Assembly: GCA_910585545.1 (NCBI GenBank) | Contig: CAJUFN010000007.1 | Coordinates: 1 to 64,000, forward strand | Origin: an uncultured Lachnospiraceae bacterium | GTDB taxonomy: Bacteria > Bacillota > Clostridia > Lachnospirales > Lachnospiraceae | DNA: 64,000 bases | Reading direction: 5' to 3' | Part shown: piece by piece, positions 1-8,834 of the stretch | Position numbering within the stretch: position 1 is the stretch's first letter | Layout: every line of letters starts with the position of its first letter | Translations under genes and position numbers: made by a program | The notes under the pieces: generated by a model | What the model was told of the DNA's origin: nothing | Seen by the model: the letters and a program-made list of their open reading frames with translations, nothing else | Database searches by the model: none

Positions 1-3000
1 GAAGTGCCTCTGTCGCAGTCTTAATATCTCCTGCCAATGCATTTTCGCCGTCTTCTAATACTTTCAATGCCTCATTATATGCATTTTGAAGTGCCTGTGC
101 AGTTTCTTCTGTGTAATTGTCGATGTTTGGAAGGTAGTAATCTCTTACCTCATCTACCAGATTTTGCAGCGGCATACTATCTCCGCCGATAAAATCGAGC
201 ATATGTACCAGTGCAAGCAGTTCTTTATATACCTGATTGACTTCATCCTGGCTTACGGTATTGTCTGCTAAGATTGCTTCTGCTTCCTGGTATTTTGCTT
301 CCAATGCAGTTCTTACTGCCGGGATTACACTTGCATACGCATCTTTCGCCATCTGTTCTCCTGCATAGGTAAAGAGTGCTTCCAAGTCTGACTTGTCTGT
401 CTCCACCGGCTCTGGTGTCTCTGCTTTTGGCTGTGTCAGACGGATTTCTGCTGCAGAAGCAAAGTTTTTGCTGGCTTCAGTGGATATAGAATTCACTGCC
501 CATAAACGAACGTTTGTTGCCTCCACTTCATCAAACTGTGCCATCTGCCAGCTGCTTCCGGAACTCCATGTACCAGATGCTACTTCGGTATAAGTGGCGC
601 CGTTGTCTGCACTTACTTCGATTCTGTATTCTGTGATGATACCATTGGTTCCGCCTTCGGATCTAGGCAATACACGCATACCATTTACACTCTGTGCTTG
701 TGGAAGTGCGATATCGATCCACAGATTCTCTCTTCCTGTTCCTGCCCATACACTGTGCCAGATTGTATTGGTATTGCCATCGAGTACATTGGATGCCGGT
801 CCTTCGGAACCGCTCGTAGCCTGTTCGCTTCCTGACGTTGCTGTCATACCTTCTGTCGGAATATCGAATTCATCATTTTCCGCCGGGTCTTTTGGAATGT
901 TTGTTACCGAATATGTCTCAAGGATTTCTTCGCCAAGTGCACGAAGATCCATTCCGTTTGGCTCTGTTGGATATTCATTGTTGCTTCTTGCCCATGCCCA
1001 TTCCATTTCAAACCAGTCTGCATTGGAATAATTTACGAAGGATTCTCCTGCAAGCTCTTTCTTACGCTCTGCGATCCATTTCTCCCAACGTGGTTTGTAA
1101 TAGTCATTGGTAAGGCCTGCCCACTGGCGGTTAGAATAATCAATAAGCCCTCCGCTATTCGCTTGATCAATACTTCCCCATGTGGTAATAAGACCACGGG
1201 CATTCAATTCATATAATTCTTTTGTGAAATCATCGGCATTTGCTGCCAGTGCTTTCGCTGCTTCTACCCACGTACCAAGCATGAACTCTTCCTGGGTTCC
1301 GGTTACTTCTTCCACCTTTGTAATAATACCTAGGAATAAGTCAGACATCCGTTCGAATTTTTCAGCATTTCCTTCTCTGAATGCGCTTGACATTTTCTTT
1401 TGGTATTCCTGTGCCGTATTCGATAAAATCTGCTCTAACACATTTGCAAGATCATACTGATATCCTGCACTATCTTTTAACTTATCATAATCTTCCAATA
1501 ACAATGCCGCTGCTCTTTCAAGCTCTGCCTTGTCATAATCGATCACTGCATTTCCCCAAGTAGACGCTGCATTGATGTCTAATCTTGGACGCGCATTTAC
1601 TACAGATTCCGGAGCCCCTTGTCCCTTCATGTTGAGCGCCGGATTATATACCGTTTCATTTAAAATCTGCATTGCTTCGTATGCGGCTTCACTCTCTGCA
1701 CCATATCTTCTCGTTGCATAATCTTTGAACCATTCATCAAGATTAATTGCCGGTAAACTATCGGAATCCTCTGTCCAGATTGTCTCAAAGAACAAATCAT
1801 ATAACACAGGATTATTAACAGATGCTTCTGGTGTGATACCAATACCTGCCATATGATTAGCTTTAGCCGCTGCATTTGCAATACCCTCTACAAAGTTCTC
1901 AATATGTCCATGTAATCCCAGACGTCCACCAAAGTTATTTAACATACAATATACCCACGGGGTATTAAGAAATTCTCCACCACCATAAGCATTTGGATTC
2001 GTCTCGTTCCAGTGTGGGGTCTTCTCTGCATATAAGTCTAATACTAATGCATGGTCACGCGCCCCTTCCAATCCTTGTAAAAGAGCAGTAGTTGGATTTC
2101 CCTGCCATGACTGGATAATCCAGATAGCATCTGCATCTGCTTCCATCATGCTTGCAAGTACTTTTCTTGCAATTACCTGTTCACTCATACCGCCTTTGTT
2201 ACCACCTTCATGGAACGGATCTGTTGCGTAATAGTCGGATACATCACCGTATACTTCCTTCTGTGCCTGATAGAATAATGCCGCATATTTATCAAATACC
2301 GCACTGTCTGTCTTTAACATACTTGGTCTTTGGAAAGAGCACCAAAGTCCCTGTGAAATTACTTCTGCTTCCGGATCTTTATCTTTGATATCCACCGGAA
2401 CCATACCACTATATCCTTGCAGCACTGGCTGCATACCAAGTTTACGCATTGCAAGCTGATTCTTTCTCGCAAGTTCGGTACGTTCTGTAAACCAGCTGTC
2501 ATGTACCGGACCGCCGAATCCGGAAAGATTTGCCATATACGCCCATGCGTAGTATGCCGGACCTGCAATGTAATCTTTTGCTTCCTGATGGGTATAACCA
2601 AGTTTTCCTAAAAATCTTCTCCATACTTCTTCCTGTGCTGTCGCATCGAGAACGACATTCACACCATTAAGTGCCAGCCAGTCTAATTCGTTGCGCCATT
2701 CCTCTTCGCCCCAAAATGCCATAGAATAAGAAAGTGTACAATAATTGTAAGAATAACGTACCGGGAATTTTGTCTCTTTATGTACCGTTCCTTCTATCGG
2801 AATGATTGTTTCCGGCATATCTGCCTGGTCGCCAACCTGAGAAATATTTACGTTGCAGTAATATTTCAGATAATGGTTCAGACCTGTCGCAAGAGATACT
2901 CCATTGTTCCCTTTGATATGGATCTTTCCATCTTTCTGTGACAGATCGAAGTAATCCATTTCGCCTTCTGCGAGTTCAAAGCTAAACCAGTCAAGATACT

Positions 3001-4555
3001 CTGCTCCGAGTCTTCTCTCGATGATGCCTTTTACCTCATTTATGGTATCTGCTTCTGTAATTTCCACATCATACTTAGAACCTTCATAATCTTCCACTTC
3101 AACAGCTGGTGTCTCAACCACTTCTGTTGCGCTCTCTTCTCCAAGTACACGGATTTCATTCACCATAGATCTTGATGAGGTAGACTGATATTCCACATAC
3201 ACACGCACAATACGTGCCTCTTTTCCATTTGCCTTATAGCTTTCGCCTTCTTCCGGACAACTTTCTTTGCTTGTCTTTTCGGCAAGTTTATCAAAATCTC
3301 TTCCATCCATACTTGTGTAAATGGAGTACTGAGAATATCCGGAACCTGGTGTAAATACCTGAATCTCATCTAAATTGTAATTCTTCTCAAGATCGATATC
3401 AATGTATGCAGGATATCTGTCACCCGACCATACATTTGTGGTAGAACCATCATTTACGCGAGATATCGTAGCCTGTCCTGCATTTGTGTGTACCGGTTTC
3501 TTGTATGCAATACTTTCGGTATCCGCAGCGTCACTACCACTTACGTCCGCAAAAACTTTAAATTCTGCCAACGCTGGCCATGGGTCTCCGCCGGAACTTG
3601 TAATACTTCTCACTACGATGCGGACATTTTTCAGGTTCTTCACTGCATCGAGCTTCATCTCTTTGATATTATCGCCTGTCAGCCTGGTTGCTTCCACTCC
3701 TGCAAATAATGTCTGCCATTCCGTATCATTTTTTCCTTTTCCGAACACGTCAAAGGTAAAATGGAAGTCATTGCTGTCTGGATCCACAAGCTCAAATGCT
3801 GCTTCCATAGCGCTTACCGGATACTCACGGTCAAGTGCCAATTCGATCCACGCGTCGCCTTGGATCGTGGACATACCGCCATTGTTAAATACATATAAAG
3901 AACTGTAGTTTTCATCTACAAGGGCTGATTTGTTCCCTGCATTTCCGCCCACTGATGTAATCACCGCATTCGGCGCTACATTTATAAGATTACTTTCTTC
4001 GCTTTCTTCCTCAGCAAAAATCTCCACTTCTGCAATTGCTGGCCAGAACGCACCTGCTGATCCATTATTCATCGGATTCGATAATGTGATATATGTATGT
4101 GTAAAATTAAGCGGTACATCATACACGAACTCATACGTATCATCAAAACTATGATTTGCCTTCACATCATCCACGATAAGATCACTTGTCACATTATTAA
4201 GAGCATGAGATAAAGTAACATCTACACTCCAAGGCGTATGTCCTTTCTCAAATTTCACAACAACCTTTTTGATTCTCTTTGTGTTATCCGCAGGTAATTG
4301 GAAGGATACGGTACTTGGCCATTGTCCTCCATTTTGTACCCAAAGAGTCGTCTCATCACCGTCCACCATATTTTCCGCCGGACGTTCAGCGCTTGGCACA
4401 GTGATGATACAATCAGATGCAATATTGACCAGATTGCCATTCCCTGCCTTCGCTTCTTCTGCCGCTGCATATGATGGCATCTGTATAGATGTGACAATAA
4501 GCGTCATCACAAACACAACAGCAAGTAACTTTTGAAGTTTTTTACAAATCTTCAT
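1..4555 (-). CDS. Secreted multidomain GH89 alpha-N-acetylglucosaminidase, 3' end outside window
   Basis: Open frame of about 1518 codons that runs off the left edge, so the C-terminus is missing. The start ATG follows AGAGAGGG and a signal peptide (Lys-rich start, LLAVVFVMTLIV core, cleavage near residue 30). Reading suggests three F5/8-type C (CBM32-like) domains at roughly 33-180, 186-340 and 345-470, then the NAGLU catalytic region (about 490-1200), a fourth F5/8 domain (about 1226-1380) and a FIVAR-like helical repeat from about 1390. Likely catalytic acids are E783 in DPFHEGG and E910 in ITPEAS, spaced as in human NAGLU (E316/E446). GH89 enzymes release terminal alpha-linked GlcNAc, for example from gastric-type mucin. 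FIVAR modules usually precede a cell-wall anchor, which would lie beyond the window. Family call is strong; domain borders are estimates. Confidence 0.9.
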   Translation of the reverse strand, partial: MKICKKLQKLLAVVFVMTLIVTSIQMPSYAAAEEAKAGNGNLVNIASDCIITVPSAERPAENMVDGDETTLWVQNGGQWPSTVSFQLPADNTKRIKKVVVKFEKGHTPWSVDVTLSHALNNVTSDLIVDDVKANHSFDDTYEFVYDVPLNFTHTYITLSNPMNNGSAGAFWPAIAEVEIFAEEESEESNLINVAPNAVITSVGGNAGNKSALVDENYSSLYVFNNGGMSTIQGDAWIELALDREYPVSAMEAAFELVDPDSNDFHFTFDVFGKGKNDTEWQTLFAGVEATRLTGDNIKEMKLDAVKNLKNVRIVVRSITSSGGDPWPALAEFKVFADVSGSDAADTESIAYKKPVHTNAGQATISRVNDGSTTNVWSGDRYPAYIDIDLEKNYNLDEIQVFTPGSGYSQYSIYTSMDGRDFDKLAEKTSKESCPEEGESYKANGKEARIVRVYVEYQSTSSRSMVNEIRVLGEESATEVVETPAVEVEDYEGSKYDVEITEADTINEVKGIIERRLGAEYLDWFSFELAEGEMDYFDLSQKDGKIHIKGNNGVSLATGLNHYLKYYCNVNISQVGDQADMPETIIPIEGTVHKETKFPVRYSYNYCTLSYSMAFWGEEEWRNELDWLALNGVNVVLDATAQEEVWRRFLGKLGYTHQEAKDYIAGPAYYAWAYMANLSGFGGPVHDSWFTERTELARKNQLAMRKLGMQPVLQGYSGMVPVDIKDKDPEAEVISQGLWCSFQRPSMLKTDSAVFDKYAALFYQAQKEVYGDVSDYYATDPFHEGGNKGGMSEQVIARKVLASMMEADADAIWIIQSWQGNPTTALLQGLEGARDHALVLDLYAEKTPHWNETNPNAYGGGEFLNTPWVYCMLNNFGGRLGLHGHIENFVEGIANAAAKANHMAGIGITPEASVNNPVLYDLFFETIWTEDSDSLPAINLDEWFKDYATRRYGAESEAAYEAMQILNETVYNPALNMKGQGAPESVVNARPRLDINAASTWGNAVIDYDKAELERAAALLLEDYDKLKDSAGYQYDLANVLEQILSNTAQEYQKKMSSAFREGNAEKFERMSDLFLGIITKVEEVTGTQEEFMLGTWVEAAKALAANADDFTKELYELNARGLITTWGSIDQANSGGLIDYSNRQWAGLTNDYYKPRWEKWIAERKKELAGESFVNYSNADWFEMEWAWARSNNEYPTEPNGMDLRALGEEILETYSVTNIPKDPAENDEFDIPTEGMTATSGSEQATSGSEGPASNVLDGNTNTIWHSVWAGTGRENLWIDIALPQAQSVNGMRVLPRSEGGTNGIITEYRIEVSADNGATYTEVASGTWSSGSSWQMAQFDEVEATNVRLWAVNSISTEASKNFASAAEIRLTQPKAETPEPVETDKSDLEALFTYAGEQMAKDAYASVIPAVRTALEAKYQEAEAILADNTVSQDEVNQVYKELLALVHMLDFIGGDSMPLQNLVDEVRDYYLPNIDNYTEETAQALQNAYNEALKVLEDGENALAGDIKTATEAL

Positions 4556-4610
4556 CTTGTTTCCCTCTCTTTCTTCATTCATTATTAAATATTTAGGCAT
4601 ATTTACTAAT

Positions 4611-4639
4611 ATTATATCTAAAACTACTATGTGCTTCAA
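4611..4639 (-). promoter_or_regulatory. Promoter of the GH89 gene
   Basis: Minus-strand -35 TTGAAG (4634-4639) and -10 TATAAT (4611-4616) are separated by exactly 17 bases, about 55 bases before the GH89 start codon. It begins just after the stop codon of the ybaK fossil, so no other gene lies between. Confidence 0.65.
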
Positions 4640-4653
4640 GCAAAACATCTCTT

Positions 4654-4707
4654 TTAACACAATATTTTACAGACAGCAATCCATTTTATAAAACCGGAAT
4701 ATACTTC
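4654..4707 (-). pseudogene. Fossil 3' end of a ybaK-like gene (17 codons plus stop)
   Basis: Translation on the minus strand gives EVYSGFIKWIAVCKILC followed by TAA. This matches the C-terminal EEYSGFIEWIDVCKIPC of the intact YbaK-like protein at 11248-11724, and the DNA is also visibly similar (about 80 percent by eye). No upstream part of the gene remains. It is best read as the remnant of a duplicated or deleted paralogue. Confidence 0.75.
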
Positions 4708-4738
4708 ATTAAAAGACAGCATTTTAGCATTTTTAAAA

Positions 4739-4773
4739 GGCACCCGATTTAAGATTTCTCTTAATCGGGCGCC
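4739..4773 (-). terminator. Intrinsic terminator-like hairpin
   Basis: Arms GGCACCCGATTTAAGA and TCTTAATCGGGCGCC pair with one bulge and one G-U, loop TTTC. On the minus strand the hairpin is followed by CCTTTTAAAAA, a modest U tract. It would end transcripts arriving from the DUF2461/sigma factor side. Confidence 0.55.
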
Positions 4774-4822
4774 CCTCTAGTTTCCGCACTGTCATTTATT
4801 CTTCTACTTCTATTTATTTCTA

Positions 4823-5212
4823 TTATGAACTATGAACGATATCACTGAAAACACTAAATAAATAATGCAATAATGGAGATAGTCGACAAATCTTAGTCCG
4901 AAACATCTTACCGTTTGTCAGCACTTCCTCTCTGGCATGAGCTATACTCTGAATGCGACTACTTTCATTCAGGTATACCGTGTAGCTGTTATTATTGGAG
5001 GGAAACAGAACTACCGGCCGCCTCCTGCCTCGAAGTTCTTCCAAACGGTGAAGAGATTCGGTCACGCCAGCTAGCATCACTGGCTTCCTTTCGAGCTCCC
5101 AGGATTGTAAGGCCTCAATCACTTGGTTTTGCTCTTGTATACTGTCCTCACTCATGCAAATCAGTACAGTGTAATTATAGCAGATTTTTCCTGCTTCAGT
5201 ATGGCCATTCAT
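4823..5212 (-). CDS. Orphan hypothetical ORF, 129 codons, doubtful
   Basis: I do not recognise this frame. It encodes an initial hydrophilic part (SEDSIQEQNQVIEAL, then ELRGRRRPVVLFPSNNN) and a short hydrophobic tail (LLHYLFSVFS). Neither the first ATG nor the internal Met codon at residue 20 has a visible Shine-Dalgarno sequence. It sits downstream of DUF2461 in the same direction and upstream of a terminator-like hairpin. It could be a decayed gene, since the neighbouring 4654-4707 stretch is itself a gene fossil. If it is not a gene, 4556-5262 holds only the GH89 promoter, the fossil and the hairpin. Confidence 0.25.
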   Translation of the reverse strand: MNGHTEAGKICYNYTVLICMSEDSIQEQNQVIEALQSWELERKPVMLAGVTESLHRLEELRGRRRPVVLFPSNNNSYTVYLNESSRIQSIAHAREEVLTNGKMFRTKICRLSPLLHYLFSVFSDIVHSS

Positions 5213-5262
5213 GCATACAATCAGCCCATTTATGTAATAAGCATTCCTTAAAACAGTAATTG

Positions 5263-5946
5263 TTACCTTGTCGGCATCTGAAAATCCGCAAGCGCCTTAT
5301 TGAGATAATCATTGAACGGTTTCATGATCCGGAAAAGTTCCGCCGCCTTTTTAGAAAATGCGTCTGCATCATTTAATTCTGTATCTTTTAGCGGATACTC
5401 CAGATACCAGCTCTTAAATTTGAGATATTCCGCTTGAGGATGCTCTTTATCATATCCCACAGGAACCTTCTTTAATGCGGTTCCTTGTACAGTGAAATAT
5501 TTTTCAAATTCGGGCTCATGTATGATCTTTTCCCATTCTTCTCCATTCCGGACAATATAATCCCGTATCATCCTTGTTGCATCCTTAAACATATCTGCAA
5601 ATAAGCCGCCTCCCAAAAAGGACTGATCGCCCGGCTTTATCATAAGATAATATCCCACAGGAACAGGCAGTTTCCCCTTAGAGGAAATGTGGGCACGGAA
5701 AGCAGGATTATAAGGCGATTTATCATGACTGAAACGTGTATCTCTTACAATCTTAAATGTAAGGTCTTTGGGATTATTATGTAAAATGCTGCTGTCAAAT
5801 TTTCCAATTTCCAACATCAAAGTCTGCAGCAGCCCTTCAAACTCGGCATTTGCTTTTTTGTAATCCTCCTTGTTCGCATGATACCAATCACGGTTGTTAT
5901 TCATACTAAGTGACGATAAGTAATCTATAATTATCTGTGTATTCAT
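5263..5946 (-). CDS. DUF2461 (TIGR02453) family protein
   Basis: A 227-residue protein covering the whole DUF2461 family length. Recognisable family segments are NNNRDWYHANKEDY near the N-terminus, the FKIVRDTRFSHDKSPYNPAFRAH stretch (about residues 64-87), the GYYLMIKPGDQSFLGGGLF block and the late LKFKSWYLEYPL motif. The biochemical function of the family is unknown. GGAGATATAGATT precedes the ATG. The gene starts 14 bases after the sigma factor stop codon, so the two are almost certainly co-transcribed, together with DUF4180 and TetR upstream. Confidence 0.85.
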   Translation of the reverse strand: MNTQIIIDYLSSLSMNNNRDWYHANKEDYKKANAEFEGLLQTLMLEIGKFDSSILHNNPKDLTFKIVRDTRFSHDKSPYNPAFRAHISSKGKLPVPVGYYLMIKPGDQSFLGGGLFADMFKDATRMIRDYIVRNGEEWEKIIHEPEFEKYFTVQGTALKKVPVGYDKEHPQAEYLKFKSWYLEYPLKDTELNDADAFSKKAAELFRIMKPFNDYLNKALADFQMPTR

Positions 5947-5960
5947 AATCTATATCTCCT

Positions 5961-6812
5961 TTACGAATTTCGGATGATGGAAAACTGCGCAGAATCTAAC
6001 AGTTCCTGTATCAGATGTTTCATGCGTTCAGGAGATTGATAAGACTTACAGAACGAGAAATCCTGTGATAAATCGTCAATATCTTCCATAGCATTTTTCA
6101 CCTCGAGCATAGTCTTAGCAGGAATTTCCTTAGATACTGTATAATCCAGCTGCAATGGGTTTATCCTGCGGTTTTGTATCGCATAATTTACCCTGTCTTT
6201 ACATTTGCATCTGCCGCCTCCATATTCTCCGCAATATTGTCCAAGAAAATCCGCCATTTTTCTGCGTATGCGTGAAAGCCGCTGACGATACGCTTCCGGG
6301 GTCATTTCCAAAATATCTCCCGCAATCCGACTGTCAACCTTAAACATTGTACCCAATATAAAGATACATCTGCTCTCCGTATCAAGACATTGCAGCATCA
6401 CGTTGGTACAAGACATTTTCAATTCCTCTGCCAGAATATCCTTTTCAACATTTTGTGTTAAATCCGGTACATCCTGTATTTTTCCGTTCTCTATGTCATC
6501 TCCATAATACTCAAAACTCAACGGATAATGGGCAAACATATGCTTTTTGTAATTTTTCAGATGATTCGCCGCAATGCTAAATACCCATGTTGTAAATGAA
6601 CTATCACCTCTGAAAGAGGATAGATGTGTAATCATTTTCAACAAAATATCCTGTGTAGCATCCTCTGCATCTGAAAATGTACCAAGCATCCGCAAGGCTA
6701 GGTTAAATACAATATCCTGCACACCTGTGACAAGGGTCTCAAGGGCTTTTTTATCCCCTGCTGTAGCTTTATCAACGAGAGCCTCCAATTTTTCATTCGT
6801 TTTTTTATTCAT
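5961..6812 (-). CDS. RNA polymerase sigma-70 family factor, ECF type with C-terminal extension
   Basis: 283 residues. Region 2 is clear (VFNLALRMLGTFSDAEDATQDILLKM, then FRGDSSFTTWVFSIAANHL, about residues 33-90). Region 4 follows (CIFILGTMFKVDSRIAGDILEMTPEAYRQRLSRIRRKM, about 150-190). After it come a Cys-rich patch (QYCGEYGGGRCKCK) and an extra C-terminal part of about 75 residues that ordinary ECF factors lack. The Cys cluster could bind metal or sense redox state, but that is inference. No anti-sigma factor gene is adjacent; DUF4180 lies upstream and DUF2461 downstream. The start follows AGGAGGT. Confidence 0.85.
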   Translation of the reverse strand: MNKKTNEKLEALVDKATAGDKKALETLVTGVQDIVFNLALRMLGTFSDAEDATQDILLKMITHLSSFRGDSSFTTWVFSIAANHLKNYKKHMFAHYPLSFEYYGDDIENGKIQDVPDLTQNVEKDILAEELKMSCTNVMLQCLDTESRCIFILGTMFKVDSRIAGDILEMTPEAYRQRLSRIRRKMADFLGQYCGEYGGGRCKCKDRVNYAIQNRRINPLQLDYTVSKEIPAKTMLEVKNAMEDIDDLSQDFSFCKSYQSPERMKHLIQELLDSAQFSIIRNS

Positions 6813-6867
6813 AGATTTTTACCTCCTACTTAATTAGACAACGCTTCTGTGCCTCTGTGACAGGAAA

Positions 6868-7230
6868 TTATTTAGAAAGTTTATCAACTGCCAAAGAAAC
6901 GGTAGGTTGAAAGTAAATATCTTTTCCTTTATTGCTTTCATACATAAAGTCTTTTAGCGGCTTGCTTGTATACTTCGAAAAATCACCATATATCGCAAAC
7001 CTCACGCCATAATTTATAAACTTTTGTAATATTTCACCTGCCAGACAAGTGCTCAAGATAAAAAAATCATCTACAATAGCTCCTTTATTTACTGCAATAT
7101 TTGCACAACCCGTTTCATATTGTACGGTCATGATCAAGTCTAAGGCAGACTGAACATCTGTGATCAACAGTTCATCACTGCTCACAACTGCAATCTCTGT
7201 ATTGTTTTTCTTTATAACTTCTGTTTTCAT
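6868..7230 (-). CDS. DUF4180 domain protein
   Basis: A 120-residue protein beginning MKTEVIKKNNTEIAVV. This start is preferred over an upstream Met because AGGAGG lies nine bases before it. It shows the DUF4180 pattern: SSDELLITDVQSALDLIM, then a central IAVNKGAIVDDFFILSTCLAGEILQKFINYGVRFAIYGDF core and a C-terminal SKPLKDFMYESNKGKDIYF. Function is unknown. It starts 16 bases after the TetR stop, so the two form a regulator/target pair, an arrangement I recall as common for this family. Confidence 0.85.
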   Translation of the reverse strand: MKTEVIKKNNTEIAVVSSDELLITDVQSALDLIMTVQYETGCANIAVNKGAIVDDFFILSTCLAGEILQKFINYGVRFAIYGDFSKYTSKPLKDFMYESNKGKDIYFQPTVSLAVDKLSK

Positions 7231-7246
7231 TTTATACATCCTCCTG

Positions 7247-7825
7247 TTATTCGTACAGATTTTCAACCAAATGATCCACCATAAAGTCAAAGGTTTTCAT
7301 GTGATCATATGGAAGAATATCCTTATTTTTAATATTCATAATCAAAGAGTAGATAACCGACAACGCCAACTCTGTATCAACTTTGAATTTCAAATACGGC
7401 TGATCAACAAAAAGCTGTCGGCTCATTTTATTAGATTCCTCGATTTTCCTTGCTTCTTCCTCTGATAACTTGTTCATCAGAATTGTGAAGTCCATACTAT
7501 CCGAATCGTACAAAAAATTATTTTTATCATATTCCCGATAAATGAGTTTTAAGGCTTCTGCAACACCATGCTTGTCTTTGTGTTTTTCGATCACCTCAGA
7601 TGCCGCATTGCAGATTTGTTCCTGCACGGAACACAACACCTTACAAAAGAGAGCTTCTTTCGACTCAAAAAAAAGATAAAAAGCCCCCTTTGAGATACCT
7701 ACTTGCTTGCAAAGGTCATCGACGCTCGTTTTCTTATAGCCATACTGCGTCCAGTTCTGCTTACAAGCCTCCTGCAAACTTCTTTTGATATTTTCTTTTT
7801 CCCGTTGTGTAAAACTTCTTGCCAT
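7247..7825 (-). CDS. TetR/AcrR family transcriptional regulator
   Basis: 192 residues. The N-terminal helix-turn-helix is typical: GYKKTSVDDLCKQVGISKGAFYLFFESKEALF at about residues 28-60, followed by a helical ligand-binding domain. ACAGGAGGGG precedes the ATG. It is the first gene of a probable TetR-DUF4180-sigma-DUF2461 operon, and a palindrome overlaps its own promoter (7883-7912), which indicates autorepression. The effector ligand cannot be deduced. Confidence 0.9.
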   Translation of the reverse strand: MARSFTQREKENIKRSLQEACKQNWTQYGYKKTSVDDLCKQVGISKGAFYLFFESKEALFCKVLCSVQEQICNAASEVIEKHKDKHGVAEALKLIYREYDKNNFLYDSDSMDFTILMNKLSEEEARKIEESNKMSRQLFVDQPYLKFKVDTELALSVIYSLIMNIKNKDILPYDHMKTFDFMVDHLVENLYE

Positions 7826-7872
7826 ATAGTCCCCTCCTGTCAGTGACCCAAAATACCATTTCAGTCATAAGC

Positions 7873-7901
7873 AGAATACATGAAACATACGGAAATGTCA
7901 A
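7873..7901 (-). promoter_or_regulatory. Near-consensus promoter of the tetR operon
   Basis: Minus strand: -35 TTGACA (7896-7901), spacer of 17 bases, -10 TATTCT (7873-7878). It lies about 50 bases before the tetR start codon. Confidence 0.8.
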
Positions 7902-7912
7902 GTGGTATGTTT
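7883..7912. promoter_or_regulatory. Candidate TetR operator palindrome
   Basis: Perfect 8-base inverted repeat AAACATAC - 14 bases - GTATGTTT. It covers the -35 box and most of the spacer of the tetR promoter, the usual place for a repressor site. Assignment to the adjacent TetR protein is inference. Confidence 0.6.
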
Positions 7913-7918
7913 GATAAA

Positions 7919-7947
7919 GAAAAAAACAGATGCCAATCATGGCATCT
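7919..7947 (-). terminator. Intrinsic terminator of the ptsG-glcT operon
   Basis: On the minus strand CAGATGCC and GGCATCTG form a perfect 8-bp stem with a 6-base loop, followed by TTTTTTTC. It begins about 10 bases past the glcT stop codon. Confidence 0.85.
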
Positions 7948-7956
7948 GCTTATATA

Positions 7957-8811
7957 TTATCTGTCTTCCTGTTTTTTTGAATCAAGCTCATCATACAATA
8001 CTCTTTCAATATGTATTGCAAGATATCCTATTTCCAGTTCATCCACATCACCTCTCAGATTTTCGGCGATAATCCTGCAAATCCGTTTGGCAGTCTCAAA
8101 CGAACGTGGAAATTTAATACTCGTATAATCATTCATACTGATTTTTAACCGTTCACCACTTAATGTTCTTGCAACCATATATCGAATATGATTCATCAGA
8201 CGGTTGTAGGATAAAGACTGCACATTGATAGTGCGTCCGGTCATTTCTTCAATGAGCGTCACACATTCCCGGACTGCCTGCGCTATTTGCATTGCCTGAG
8301 AAACATTCTCATCCTGAATTGCAGAATGAATATGAAGGGCAATATATCCAATCTCATCATCCGTGATTTCAATATCCAGCCGTTCCCTCAGAATGGTACG
8401 GATACACTCAGCCGCCTTGAATTCCATATGAAACAGGACACGGATGTCATCCGTAAGCGGGTTACTGATTTGCTCATGGTTCTGAATCCGTTTTACGGCA
8501 AACTCCAAGTGATCTGCCATAGGGAAAAGTACATTTCTGTCTAAGACATGAAATGTCTGTTCTGCATTGGTAAGTATTTCATTTGCAATTTCTAAATAGA
8601 TTGGCTGAATCGAAGTTGCAAGCTGTTTTGCATTGCCGCGTTCTGTGGATTCCTGCAATGAATAAATTTTATCATTTGGTCTGGCCTCGATTCGCTCGGC
8701 AACCTTTCTTCCAAATCCAATCCCCTTTCCCATGATAAGGTACTCTTGATTGTCATCTGCATGAACTCCTATAATTGTATTGTGATTTAATACTTTGCTA
8801 ATTCTGTACAT
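7957..8811 (-). CDS. glcT: PRD-containing BglG/LicT-type antiterminator, GlcT-like
   Basis: 284 residues: N-terminal RNA-binding CAT domain (about 1-60, MYRISKVLNHNTIIGV, then MGKGIGFGRK) followed by two PTS regulation domains. Histidines available for phosphorylation stand in GYIALHIHSAIQ (PRD1) and GYLAIHIERVL (PRD2). Proteins of this family bind a ribonucleic antiterminator hairpin and prevent folding of an overlapping terminator; EII-dependent phosphorylation controls them. A RAT-like site lies in the leader of ptsG, the gene immediately upstream, so the protein is likely to regulate its own operon in response to glucose. GGGGAAAAG precedes the ATG, 23 bases after the ptsG stop. LicT-like specificity cannot be excluded from sequence alone. 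Confidence 0.9.
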   Translation of the reverse strand: MYRISKVLNHNTIIGVHADDNQEYLIMGKGIGFGRKVAERIEARPNDKIYSLQESTERGNAKQLATSIQPIYLEIANEILTNAEQTFHVLDRNVLFPMADHLEFAVKRIQNHEQISNPLTDDIRVLFHMEFKAAECIRTILRERLDIEITDDEIGYIALHIHSAIQDENVSQAMQIAQAVRECVTLIEEMTGRTINVQSLSYNRLMNHIRYMVARTLSGERLKISMNDYTSIKFPRSFETAKRICRIIAENLRGDVDELEIGYLAIHIERVLYDELDSKKQEDR

Positions 8812-8834
8812 AACTTTTCCCCATGATTATTTGT

